A stretch of DNA of 64,000 bases. Source: Vicingus serpentipes. GTDB taxonomy: Bacteria; Bacteroidota; Bacteroidia; Flavobacteriales_E; Vicingaceae. The DNA is taken from positions 124,001-188,000 of the forward strand of contig NZ_VOOS01000005.1 of NCBI RefSeq assembly GCF_007993035.1, given 5' to 3'. The notes under the pieces were generated by a model. It did no database searches and was not told where the DNA came from. It saw only the letters and a list, made by a program, of their open reading frames with translations. Positions 1-7,504 of this stretch are shown in pieces. Each line of letters begins with the position of its first letter. Position 1 is the stretch's first letter. The position numbers were made by a program, and so were the translations under genes.

Positions 1-72
1 TTTATTAAAGCGTTAACTGACAGTGAAAATATAAAAGAAACTATTAAACAATTTATTACTTCAATAAAATGA
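1..72 (+). CDS. C-terminal fragment of an upstream gene, truncated by the window edge
   Basis: An open frame runs from base 1 to a TGA at 70-72 and gives 23 residues ending in FITSIK. Its stop overlaps the ATG of the DAHP synthase gene (ATGA, 69-72), so the two are almost certainly translationally coupled. In many Bacteroidota the gene before this kind of DAHP synthase is prephenate dehydrogenase, but the fragment is too short to identify, so that is only an inference from gene order. Confidence 0.6.
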   Translation, partial: FIKALTDSENIKETIKQFITSIK

Positions 73-1070
73 TAATTCAATTATCCGATACTATTACCTC
101 ATTGCAAAAAGATGCATTACTAAATTCTTTAAGCGGCCTAAATATTAAATCTAATGAGGTTAAAACACAATTTAAAAACTATATCATTGGTATTCCAAAA
201 GTTGATTTTGACATAAGAACAATCGGAAATCTAGATGGAATAGAAGATATTCATCGTGTTTCTGATGCTTATAAATTAGTATCTAAAAAATGGAAAATCA
301 ACAGAACAATAATTGATTTAGGAGATGATGTAACTATAGGAGGAAATGAGTTAGCAATAATGGCTGGTCCTTGCTCTATAGAAAATGAAGCTCAAATTGA
401 AAATACTGTTCAACACCTATTAAAAAACAATATTAAAATAATGCGCGGTGGAGTTTATAAGCCTCGTAGTTCTCCTTATGCTTTTAGAGGCTTAGGAATG
501 GATGGATTAAAATTATTTTATAAACATTGTAAAGAAAATGGTATTAAAGTAATTACTGAAGTAATGCAAGTCTCTCAAGTTGAAGAAATGTTAGATTATG
601 TAGATGTCTTTCAAGTTGGAGCAAGAAACTCTCAAAATTTTAACTTATTAGATGTATTAGGCGAAGTAGACAAGCCCGTTTTAATAAAAAGAGGAATGTC
701 AGGCACCATTGAAGAATTGTTAGCATCGGCTGAGTATGTTTTTTCAAATGGTAATGAAAAACTATTATTGTGCGAAAGAGGAATTCGAACTTATGAAAAT
801 GCCTACAGAAACACATTAGATTTAAATGCCATTCCTATTTTAAAAGAGAAAAGCCATTTACCTGTAATTGTTGATCCTTCTCATGGTATTGGATTAAGAC
901 AACATGTAGCAACTATGGCTTTGGCAGGAGTTGTTGCTGGTGCCGATGGAATTATTATAGAGGTTCATGAACAACCAGAAAATGCATTTAGCGATGGTCA
1001 ACAAACCTTATATTATGAACAAGCAGAAGAATTATATAGAAAAGCTAAAGTTTTATTTCAAAATATTTAA
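69..1070 (+). CDS. aroF: 3-deoxy-7-phosphoheptulonate (DAHP) synthase
   Basis: Catalyses the first step of the shikimate pathway, condensing phosphoenolpyruvate with erythrose 4-phosphate in the cytoplasm. The 333-residue product has an N-terminal regulatory region of about 80 residues followed by the (beta/alpha)8 barrel. Visible family motifs are AGPCS (residues 99-103), KPRSSPYAFRG (from about 131), ITEVM, QVGARNSQNF, LIKRGM, CERGIRTYE and VDPSHGIG. This layout fits the type I-beta family, whose N-terminal domain is ferredoxin-like. No chorismate mutase domain is visible at the C terminus. The start overlaps the previous stop, which suggests an aromatic amino acid operon. It is followed by a hairpin at 1072-1102. 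Confidence 0.93.
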   Translation: MIIQLSDTITSLQKDALLNSLSGLNIKSNEVKTQFKNYIIGIPKVDFDIRTIGNLDGIEDIHRVSDAYKLVSKKWKINRTIIDLGDDVTIGGNELAIMAGPCSIENEAQIENTVQHLLKNNIKIMRGGVYKPRSSPYAFRGLGMDGLKLFYKHCKENGIKVITEVMQVSQVEEMLDYVDVFQVGARNSQNFNLLDVLGEVDKPVLIKRGMSGTIEELLASAEYVFSNGNEKLLLCERGIRTYENAYRNTLDLNAIPILKEKSHLPVIVDPSHGIGLRQHVATMALAGVVAGADGIIIEVHEQPENAFSDGQQTLYYEQAEELYRKAKVLFQNI

Positions 1071-1071
1071 T

Positions 1072-1102
1072 AAAAAAAGGGCTTGCAGTTTGCAAGCCCT
1101 TT
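1072..1102. terminator. Bidirectional intrinsic terminator
   Basis: The hairpin GGGCTTGCA / TGCAAGCCC (1079-1087 and 1091-1099, loop GTT) has seven A on its left and TTT on its right. It lies between the convergent DAHP synthase and DUF4397 genes. The T-tract is stronger for the minus-strand gene. Confidence 0.8.
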
Positions 1103-1124
1103 AACAGTTATCAATAACCTACCT

Positions 1125-2837
1125 TTACTGTTTAATTAACTGTATTGTTTTTATATCTTCAATGTTATTAATGAAAGTTACATTATAATAACCGTTAGAT
1201 AAATTTTGAATATTTAATTGGTTATCATTAACACTATAATTATTAGATTGAATCAATCTACCTGAAACATCTGTTATAGAAATATTGTAATTATTTAAAT
1301 TAATTCCTTTAATATTAACTAATCCATTTGTTGGGTTTGGGAAATAATCAATACTTACATTTTCAATTTCATTAATTGAAGTTGGGAATACTGGAGGTAA
1401 AGGGATTAATGCACCTCCTGTTGGTAATGCAACATATAATCCAAATGCTTCTCCATTACTATTGTTTGCCGGATTTAAAAACCCTGATGCTACAACTACT
1501 AATGCTGCTCCATCTAAACTTAATGTTGATAATGGTGCTGAATACGTTGCAACTGTTACTGCTCCTGTTTCATCTCTTACTTCTAATGTATAATCTGCCG
1601 TTGGTAACTCTAAGTAACCTGTACTATTAAATTCTCCGTATGACATATCATCTACAATTATTCCAGCTCCTACTCCTGTTTCATAAACATCTACTGTTGG
1701 TGCGTCTGTAGCTCCGTGGTGTACCAATACATCAGTATTATTTGGGTTTGTTGCTGACTCTCTTCCCATTCCATAAACTGCTAAACCAAATGGCTGAGCT
1801 GGCGAATAGCCTGTTGAACTTACAATTCCATCTGCAACCACTACATAAGTTTCGTTTGTAGTTAATACTACAGGAAAGTTTGCAACAGTATCTAATACAG
1901 AACTACTTGATCCTGGTGCAATTCCTACATTTAATGTTACTCCAGCTGGAACATATTCAAAAGCAGTAGCTGCTCTAAATGGAACATCGTTATGAAGTAA
2001 AGCTCCATTTACATATATATCAACAGGGTCTGCTATAGCATCTGCTGAATTATGTATAATCTGTAATCTCGCTGTTGTGGAAGCCACGGCAGGCAATGGA
2101 ATTAATGCACCTCCTGTTGGTAATGCAACATATAATCCAAAAGCTTCTCCATTACTATTGTTTGCCGGATTTAAAAACCCTGATGCTACAACTACTAATG
2201 CTGCTCCATCTAAACTTAATGTTGATAATGGTGCTGAATACGTTGCAACTGTTACTGCTCCTGTTTCATCTCTTACTTCTAATGTATAATCTGCCGTTGG
2301 TAACTCTAAGTAACCTGTACTATTAAATTCTCCGTATGACATATCATCTACAATTATTCCAGCTCCTACTCCTGTTTCATAAACATCTACTGTTGGTGCG
2401 TCTGTAGCTCCGTGGTGAACCAATACATCTGTATTATTTGGGTTTGTTGCTGACTCTCTTCCCATTCCATAAACTGCTAAACCAAATGGCTGAGCTGGCG
2501 AATAGCCTGTTGAACTTACAATTCCATCTGCTACAACTACATAAGTTTCGTTTGCAGTTAATACTACAGGAAAGTTTGCAACAGTATCTAATACAGAACT
2601 ACTTGCTCCTGGTGCAATTCCTACATTTAATGTTACTCCAGCTGGAACATTCTCAAAAGCAGTAGCTGCTCTGAATGGAACATCGTTATGAAGTAAAACT
2701 CCATTTACATATATATCAACAGGGTCTGCTATAGCATCTGCTGAATTATGTATAATCTGTAATCTCGCTGTTTGTGAAAATGCAATAGAAGGTATTAAAA
2801 AGACTCCTAGTGCTAATTTGTAAACTAATTTTTTCAT
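1125..2837 (-). CDS. Secreted protein with two DUF4397-type domains and a T9SS type A sorting domain
   Basis: Predicted secreted or cell-surface protein of 570 residues; the molecular role of DUF4397 domains is not known to me. I chose the ATG at 2837 because it begins a clear signal peptide (MKKLVYKLALGVFLIPSIAFSQ region); an upstream in-frame ATG at 2882 would add 15 residues that spoil it. Two nearly identical modules of about 230 residues follow, each starting TARLQIIHNSADAIADP and containing YVNG, VLVHHGATDAPTVDVY and LEVRD. The C terminus has the Por secretion signature (DYFPNPTNGLVNI ... GRLIQS ... LSNGYYNVTF ... IQLIKQ), so export by the T9SS is expected. The gene stands alone and is convergent with aroF. 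Its upstream region holds four spaced repeats (see 2851-2926). Confidence 0.85.
   Translation of the reverse strand: MKKLVYKLALGVFLIPSIAFSQTARLQIIHNSADAIADPVDIYVNGVLLHNDVPFRAATAFENVPAGVTLNVGIAPGASSSVLDTVANFPVVLTANETYVVVADGIVSSTGYSPAQPFGLAVYGMGRESATNPNNTDVLVHHGATDAPTVDVYETGVGAGIIVDDMSYGEFNSTGYLELPTADYTLEVRDETGAVTVATYSAPLSTLSLDGAALVVVASGFLNPANNSNGEAFGLYVALPTGGALIPLPAVASTTARLQIIHNSADAIADPVDIYVNGALLHNDVPFRAATAFEYVPAGVTLNVGIAPGSSSSVLDTVANFPVVLTTNETYVVVADGIVSSTGYSPAQPFGLAVYGMGRESATNPNNTDVLVHHGATDAPTVDVYETGVGAGIIVDDMSYGEFNSTGYLELPTADYTLEVRDETGAVTVATYSAPLSTLSLDGAALVVVASGFLNPANNSNGEAFGLYVALPTGGALIPLPPVFPTSINEIENVSIDYFPNPTNGLVNIKGINLNNYNISITDVSGRLIQSNNYSVNDNQLNIQNLSNGYYNVTFINNIEDIKTIQLIKQ
1389..2772 (-). 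repeat. Tandem duplication inside the DUF4397 gene (period 696 bp)
   Basis: Two copies of about 688 bp (1389-2076 and 2085-2772) are offset by exactly 696 bp. At protein level I count four substitutions in the shared domain (V/A, N/Y, A/S, A/T) before the linkers diverge. The DNA is also nearly identical, including third codon positions, which suggests a recent duplication or ongoing gene conversion. Confidence 0.9.
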
Positions 2838-2850
2838 GATATTATATTTT

Positions 2851-2926
2851 TTGTTTAACATTTTTTCTACAATATTAAACAAAATAAATACATATTGTTT
2901 ACTTTTTTTTATTTTTTGTTAAACAA
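2851..2926. promoter_or_regulatory. Four TTGTTnAACAA-like sites upstream of the DUF4397 gene
   Basis: The sites TTGTTTAACAT (2851-2861), ATATTAAACAA (2872-2882), TTGTTTACTTT (2895-2905) and TTGTTAAACAA (2916-2926) are centred on 2856, 2877, 2900 and 2921. The spacing is 21, 23 and 21 bp, about two helical turns. Only the last is a perfect palindrome and the region is very AT-rich, so this is a suggestion of an operator array, not a demonstration. Confidence 0.35.
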
Positions 2927-3029
2927 AATATTTGTGTAAAATATTACATTATAATTAAAGTCTTTATTATTGGGACTATAGAAAGAATAATATTTTTAAA
3001 ATGTAAAAATTCACCTTATCAATTTTAAT

Positions 3030-3043
3030 ATGATGTAAGTCAT
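3030..3043. promoter_or_regulatory. CRP/FNR-like inverted repeat ATGA-N6-TCAT
   Basis: The inverted repeat ATGA-TGTAAG-TCAT keeps the TGA-N6-TCA core typical of CRP/FNR-family operators. It ends 33 bases before the start of a cyclic-nucleotide-binding-domain gene. Regulation by a Crp/Fnr-family protein is an inference from this match and its position. Confidence 0.4.
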
Positions 3044-3076
3044 TTTATTGGGGCTTCTAATCCTTTAATTTAGCTA

Positions 3077-3496
3077 ATGTTATTCCAAGAAATGCAAGAA
3101 AATATTTCAAATAGTAAGTTACCTCTAGATTTAATTGAAAAAATAAAATCAATTTCTTCTGGTTTTTTTAACTTAAATAAAAATGAACTTTTATTTAAAG
3201 AAGGTGATATTACAAAGTATATTTATTTTATTGAAAAAGGAGATGTTGCTCTAAAAAAAATAAAAAATAAAAGTGAAATTGATTTCTTGCACCTTTCTAA
3301 CAACGAACTAATTGGGATTGATAGTGTTTATATTGAAGGGTACTGTAATTATTCTGCATTTACATCAACATCCACAAGAGGACTTAAAATATTAATCACC
3401 GATTTTATAGAACTTATAACCGAACACAAAGTTGCTTCTTTAGAGCTTATGAAATATCTTTCTTCTATTTTAAACAGAATAGAGAACAACATTTAA
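3077..3496 (+). CDS. Cyclic-nucleotide-binding-fold protein without a DNA-binding domain
   Basis: A 139-residue protein resembling only the sensor half of a Crp/Fnr regulator. The beta-roll is recognisable from about residue 25: FFNLNKNELLFKEGD, then YIYFIEKGDVALKK, then LIGIDSVYIEG, followed by the start of a long C-terminal helix (SLELMKYLSSILNRI). The chain stops where a Crp protein would continue into its helix-turn-helix, and there is no room for a DNA-binding domain. Arginine and glutamate of a classical cAMP pocket (RxS motif) are not evident, so the ligand is unknown. It stands alone, with a CRP/FNR-like box upstream. It could signal through protein contacts or be a degraded regulator. 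Confidence 0.72.
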   Translation: MLFQEMQENISNSKLPLDLIEKIKSISSGFFNLNKNELLFKEGDITKYIYFIEKGDVALKKIKNKSEIDFLHLSNNELIGIDSVYIEGYCNYSAFTSTSTRGLKILITDFIELITEHKVASLELMKYLSSILNRIENNI

Positions 3497-3631
3497 TTTG
3501 CCATAACAATTTATAGCCAAATAAGAATCCACAATCATAAAATAATCAGTTTATTATTCTGAAAATTTTTATTTTCGCCATTTAATGAAACATTTATTCC
3601 TTTTTGTAAGTAAAAACATATAACAACTTAC

Positions 3632-3686
3632 CAAACTAGTTTGTTTTAGTCAAATACCCATTAAGCCCTAACTTATAAGGGTTTAA
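3632..3686 (+). promoter_or_regulatory. Palindrome and leader hairpin upstream of the SPOR-like gene
   Basis: The 228-base gap 3497-3724 holds a perfect 12-bp palindrome, CAAACTAGTTTG (3632-3643), and a hairpin TTAAGCCCT / AGGGTTTAA (3661-3669 and 3678-3686, 8-base loop, one G-T pair). There is no T-tract, so this is not an obvious terminator. It could be an operator plus structured leader. I see no small gene here. Confidence 0.3.
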
Positions 3687-3724
3687 GAAAACTATACTTA
3701 ATTATTAACTAAAACTAATTAGCC

Positions 3725-4459
3725 ATGAAACCACTTATTAAATATCTCGTAATAGCCTTAGGTTTTTTAACTGCTTCAAATAGCAATGGCTTTAACCCCA
3801 ATTTACCTAAAGGCATAGTTTACCAAATTTCATTAAATAGTAATGATCTTGAAAAATCTCAAACTGTTATTACAGAATATCATTATTTAACTCATATTAT
3901 AAGTAACAACTCATCAACTTATATTTTTGGCAAATTTCAACACTTTTCTGAAGTTGATTCAATTCAAAATTTATTAAATAATATAGGCTGTAACACAAGT
4001 ATAATAGCTTACCAAAACCAAATTGAAATTCCTTTAGCAGAAGCAATTTCGATTCAATATAAAAATGATATGCTTACAGAGGAAGCTTCAAACCAAAGAA
4101 AAGGCAGTAAAAAGATAACCGTAAAAGAGGTGAATTACCTTTTAGATGTTCAAAAATCTGGCTTAAAACATTATTATGCTTTGGCAATCCCCGTAAATTC
4201 TATAGAAACAGTAGATAAGCTTTTAGAACAAATTGATAATGAACAAATAATTGAAATTAGTACTTCAGACGATATCTATTCTATAGGACGATATGAAAAA
4301 TTTGAAGATGTATTAAATGCTCGTAAAAACTTTATTGATGGCGACATTAACGATGTATTTATTATGGCTCAAATTACAGACGAAAGAATAGAAGTTGACG
4401 AAACTGACAACTTTGCTATTGTCATTCAGAATTTAGTAAATGACTTAGCCGACAACTAA
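3725..4459 (+). CDS. Secreted protein with SPOR-like repeats, unknown function
   Basis: The 244-residue product begins with a probable signal peptide (MKPLIKYLVIALGFLTASNSNG region), so it should be periplasmic. Two similar segments have the alternation seen in SPOR-type repeats: YIFGKFQHFSEVDSIQNLL (about residue 67) and YSIGRYEKFEDVLNARKNF (about residue 180), each a beta strand with G-x-F/Y followed by a helix. SPOR domains bind denuded peptidoglycan glycan strands, but these copies are diverged, so that role is only possible. The next gene (YgiQ) follows after 18-39 bases. No close family is recognised. Confidence 0.65.
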   Translation: MKPLIKYLVIALGFLTASNSNGFNPNLPKGIVYQISLNSNDLEKSQTVITEYHYLTHIISNNSSTYIFGKFQHFSEVDSIQNLLNNIGCNTSIIAYQNQIEIPLAEAISIQYKNDMLTEEASNQRKGSKKITVKEVNYLLDVQKSGLKHYYALAIPVNSIETVDKLLEQIDNEQIIEISTSDDIYSIGRYEKFEDVLNARKNFIDGDINDVFIMAQITDERIEVDETDNFAIVIQNLVNDLADN

Positions 4460-4498
4460 AACTCAACAACCTGTTAAATGAATACTTACTTTTGCAAT

Positions 4499-6400
4499 AT
4501 GCAAAATGAGTATTCACTTACAGATTGGCTTCCTACAACTAAAAAAGAAGTTGAATTAAGGGGCTGGGACAACTTAGACATTATATTATTTAGTGGTGAT
4601 GCTTATGTTGATCATCCTGCCTTTGGTAGTGCTGTAATTGGAAGAATAATTGAAAGCATGGGGCTCAAAATAGCCATTGTTCCTCAGCCAAACTGGAAAG
4701 ATGATTTACGTGATTTTAAAAAATTAGGAACTCCTAATTTATTTTTTGGTATTACCGCAGGTTGTATGGATCCAATGATTAATCACTACACTGCTAATAA
4801 AAGATTACGTTCAGATGATGCTTATACTCCTGGAGGGAAAGCTGGTTTTAGACCTGATTACGCCACAGTAGTTTATTCCAATATTTTAAAAGATTTATTT
4901 CCAGAAACACCTATAGTTATTGGTGGAATTGAAGCTTCCCTAAGAAGGGTTACCCATTATGATTATTGGAGTGATGAATTAAGGCCTTCTGTTTTACATC
5001 AAGCAAAAGCTGACTTATTGATTTATGGAATGGGCGAACAACCAATTCGTGAGGTAATAACATTACTTCAAAAAGGCGTACCATTTTCGTCGTTAACTAC
5101 AATAAAGCAAACCGCTTTTTTAATTGACAAAAATGATGAATTACCTAAAAACAAACAGTGGGAAGATAAAGAACTAGCTTCACATGAAGCTTGTCTAAAA
5201 GATAAAAAAACTTTTGCCTCTAATTTTAAACACATTGAGCAAGAATCAAACAAGCTATACGCTAACAGACTAACTCAAACCATAGGGAATAAAAAATTAG
5301 TGATCAATCCTCCTTTTTCTACAATGACCGAGAAGGAAATTGATGCTTCTTTTGATTTACCTTACACACGTCTTCCACACCCAAAATACAATAAAAGAGG
5401 ACCAATTCCTGCTTTTGAAATGATTAAATTTTCCATTAACATTCATAGAGGATGCTTTGGAGGTTGTAGCTTTTGTACGATATCTGCTCACCAAGGAAAA
5501 TTTATTGCAAGCCGATCAAAAGAATCGATTTTAAAAGAAGTTGAAAAAGTTACTACAATGCCTGATTTTAAAGGTTATTTAAGCGACTTAGGAGGCCCTT
5601 CAGCTAACATGTACAAAATGAAGGGCAAGGTTCAAGAAATCTGTGATAAATGTGTAAGCCCATCTTGTATTTCGCCTAGTATTTGCCATAATTTAGATAC
5701 TTCTCACAAGCCTCTAACCGATATTTATAAATCTGTAACAGACAACCCTAAAATAAAAAAAGCATTTATTGGAAGTGGAATCCGTTACGATATGTTGGTG
5801 CCTGAGTTTAATAAAAATGCTGACCCAGAAGATATAGAACATTATACCGAACAAGTTGTTAAGTATCATGTTTCTGGAAGATTAAAAGTTGCTCCAGAGC
5901 ACACTTCTGATGATGTTTTAAAAATAATGAGGAAGCCCTCTTTTAAGAACTTTCATTTATTTAAAAAGACTTTTGATCGAATAAATAAAAAACTTGATTT
6001 AAATCAAAAATTAATACCCTATTTTATTTCGAGTCATCCAGCTTGTGAATTAAAAGATATGGCAAATTTGGCTGCCGAAACTAAAGATATGGGGTTTCAG
6101 TTAGAACAGGTAAATGATTTTACCCCAACCCCAATGACTGTAGCTACTGTTATTTATTATTCAGGCTATCACCCATACACACTAAAACCAGTTAAAACAC
6201 CTAAAACGGAACAAGATAAAAAAGATCAAAACAGGTTTTTCTTTTGGTATAAAAAAGAAAATCAAGGTTGGATTAGAAATGTTCTTAGCGGAAGAGGAGA
6301 AAATGAATTGTTAAGCAAGCTTACACTAAACAATAAAAAAACTACGAATAGCCCTTCAAATAAAAAATTTGTACCACATCATGCTAAAAGAAAAAAATAA
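4499..6400 (+). CDS. YgiQ family radical SAM protein
   Basis: A long radical SAM enzyme (633 residues) of the UPF0313/YgiQ family. The cluster motif is visible at about residue 318 as GCFGGCSFC (C-x3-C-x2-C), with a preceding N-terminal region containing GDAYVDHPAFGSAVIGR, GGIEASLRR and YDYWSD. A second set of cysteines (ICDKCVSPSCISPSICHN) suggests an additional metal site. The reaction is not established to my knowledge. I prefer the ATG at 4499 over 4478 because a TAnnTTTG-type -7 element (TACTTTTG, 4487-4494) would put the transcript start at about 4500, downstream of the earlier codon; the mRNA may be nearly leaderless. The C-terminal 40 residues are basic and low-complexity. Confidence 0.88.
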   Translation: MQNEYSLTDWLPTTKKEVELRGWDNLDIILFSGDAYVDHPAFGSAVIGRIIESMGLKIAIVPQPNWKDDLRDFKKLGTPNLFFGITAGCMDPMINHYTANKRLRSDDAYTPGGKAGFRPDYATVVYSNILKDLFPETPIVIGGIEASLRRVTHYDYWSDELRPSVLHQAKADLLIYGMGEQPIREVITLLQKGVPFSSLTTIKQTAFLIDKNDELPKNKQWEDKELASHEACLKDKKTFASNFKHIEQESNKLYANRLTQTIGNKKLVINPPFSTMTEKEIDASFDLPYTRLPHPKYNKRGPIPAFEMIKFSINIHRGCFGGCSFCTISAHQGKFIASRSKESILKEVEKVTTMPDFKGYLSDLGGPSANMYKMKGKVQEICDKCVSPSCISPSICHNLDTSHKPLTDIYKSVTDNPKIKKAFIGSGIRYDMLVPEFNKNADPEDIEHYTEQVVKYHVSGRLKVAPEHTSDDVLKIMRKPSFKNFHLFKKTFDRINKKLDLNQKLIPYFISSHPACELKDMANLAAETKDMGFQLEQVNDFTPTPMTVATVIYYSGYHPYTLKPVKTPKTEQDKKDQNRFFFWYKKENQGWIRNVLSGRGENELLSKLTLNNKKTTNSPSNKKFVPHHAKRKK

Positions 6401-6570
6401 TGGAAAAAATTAAAACTTGGATAATGCTTGGTGATTTATTTATTGATGAAAGTAATATTCGATCAGTAAGAAAAAACGGTAAACAAACTATAATTGAACG
6501 AATTCAAGGAGAACCAATAGCCACAAATATTGATTACGATAAAGTCAAATTACTTATCAAAGAAATTTAA
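6400..6570 (+). CDS. Small hypothetical protein, 56 residues
   Basis: The ATG at 6400 overlaps the last base of the ygiQ stop codon (TAATG), so it is probably translationally coupled. The product starts MEKIKTWIMLGD and ends VKLLIKEI; it is mixed acidic and basic with no signal peptide or cysteines. The clean frame of 57 codons, codon use like its neighbours and tight coupling argue that it is real. Its stop overlaps the stop of the convergent PorP-like gene by four bases (6567-6570). I do not recognise a family. Confidence 0.6.
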   Translation: MEKIKTWIMLGDLFIDESNIRSVRKNGKQTIIERIQGEPIATNIDYDKVKLLIKEI

Positions 6571-7502
6571 TTGTATGCCGGACAATAGTGGGAATCTTTT
6601 CCACTACCACTACCTACACCATTTTCTGGACATCTACTAAAACTTATCATTATTTCGTGAGTATAATTACCCATTATTTTGTTTAAAGGATAATCGAAAG
6701 CATATCCTAATGAAACAGAAGCAAGTAATTTAAGCTTTAACTGAGCACTTACAGCTTCACCTGTTCGGTAACCTAAGCCAATTCCAAAATCACCTCTATA
6801 ATCCCAATTTAAATTCATATCTAAAACTGGAGGAGCAGTCATATTTGTTTTTAATAATACTGATTTAAATAAAGTCCACTTCCCTGCAGGTGATTTATGC
6901 CCCCAGCCAAACATGTACTGATTTACTTGTTTATTTTCATCCCCTCCAAGTCCCATATTTTTAAAATACAATTGATTAATAGAAAAACTATAATAGACTT
7001 TATTGCTATATAGAAGTAATCCAGGCATAATATCTGGATATTTCAATTCTGAGCCATCTGAATTTGCTAAAACTGGATCTGGATTATTTGGTCCAATTGC
7101 AGTATTTAAAGCATATTGTTGAATCCCAGCATATACTCCTAAGCCGGCAGTAAATTTACTTGACAATTTTTTATGGTAAGCGTATCCTAATTTCACATAG
7201 GTCCTCGTAGTAATATGTAATTCATCTTGTTCAATGTACAATCCTAGACCGTGTTTACCTTTATTTTGAAAATTTTTAGACCCAAATGTTTTTTGAATAC
7301 TTGCAAAAGATGTACGAGGAGCTCCTTCAAAACCTACCCATTGCATTCTTGTTCCAGCTTTAAATGACAAACACTTAGTTGTTCCTATAAATGCAGGGTT
7401 ATAACTCATATTATTAAATGAATACTGGGTATATTGAACATTTTGTTGAGCCTGAGCAAAACATCCTAAAACAATAAATATTATAAATAACCCTTTTTTC
7501 AT
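6567..7502 (-). CDS. PorP/SprF family T9SS outer-membrane protein
   Basis: A 311-residue beta-barrel-type protein with signal peptide MKKGLFIIFIVLGCFAQAQ. The family hallmark follows directly: QNVQYTQYSFNNMSYNPAFIG, then RMQWVGFEGAPRT, alternating aromatic strands, and a C-terminal stretch (YTHEIMISFSRCP) before a short Gly/Ser tail. Proteins of this family (P. gingivalis PorP, F. johnsoniae SprF) serve export or anchoring of type B T9SS cargo. The gene overlaps the type B cargo gene upstream: a GTG at 7508 shares bases with the cargo TGA, but the ATG at 7502 gives a better signal peptide. The pairing implies that the 7505-8341 product is its client. Confidence 0.9.
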   Translation of the reverse strand: MKKGLFIIFIVLGCFAQAQQNVQYTQYSFNNMSYNPAFIGTTKCLSFKAGTRMQWVGFEGAPRTSFASIQKTFGSKNFQNKGKHGLGLYIEQDELHITTRTYVKLGYAYHKKLSSKFTAGLGVYAGIQQYALNTAIGPNNPDPVLANSDGSELKYPDIMPGLLLYSNKVYYSFSINQLYFKNMGLGGDENKQVNQYMFGWGHKSPAGKWTLFKSVLLKTNMTAPPVLDMNLNWDYRGDFGIGLGYRTGEAVSAQLKLKLLASVSLGYAFDYPLNKIMGNYTHEIMISFSRCPENGVGSGSGKDSHYCPAYN

Positions 7503-7504
7503 TA

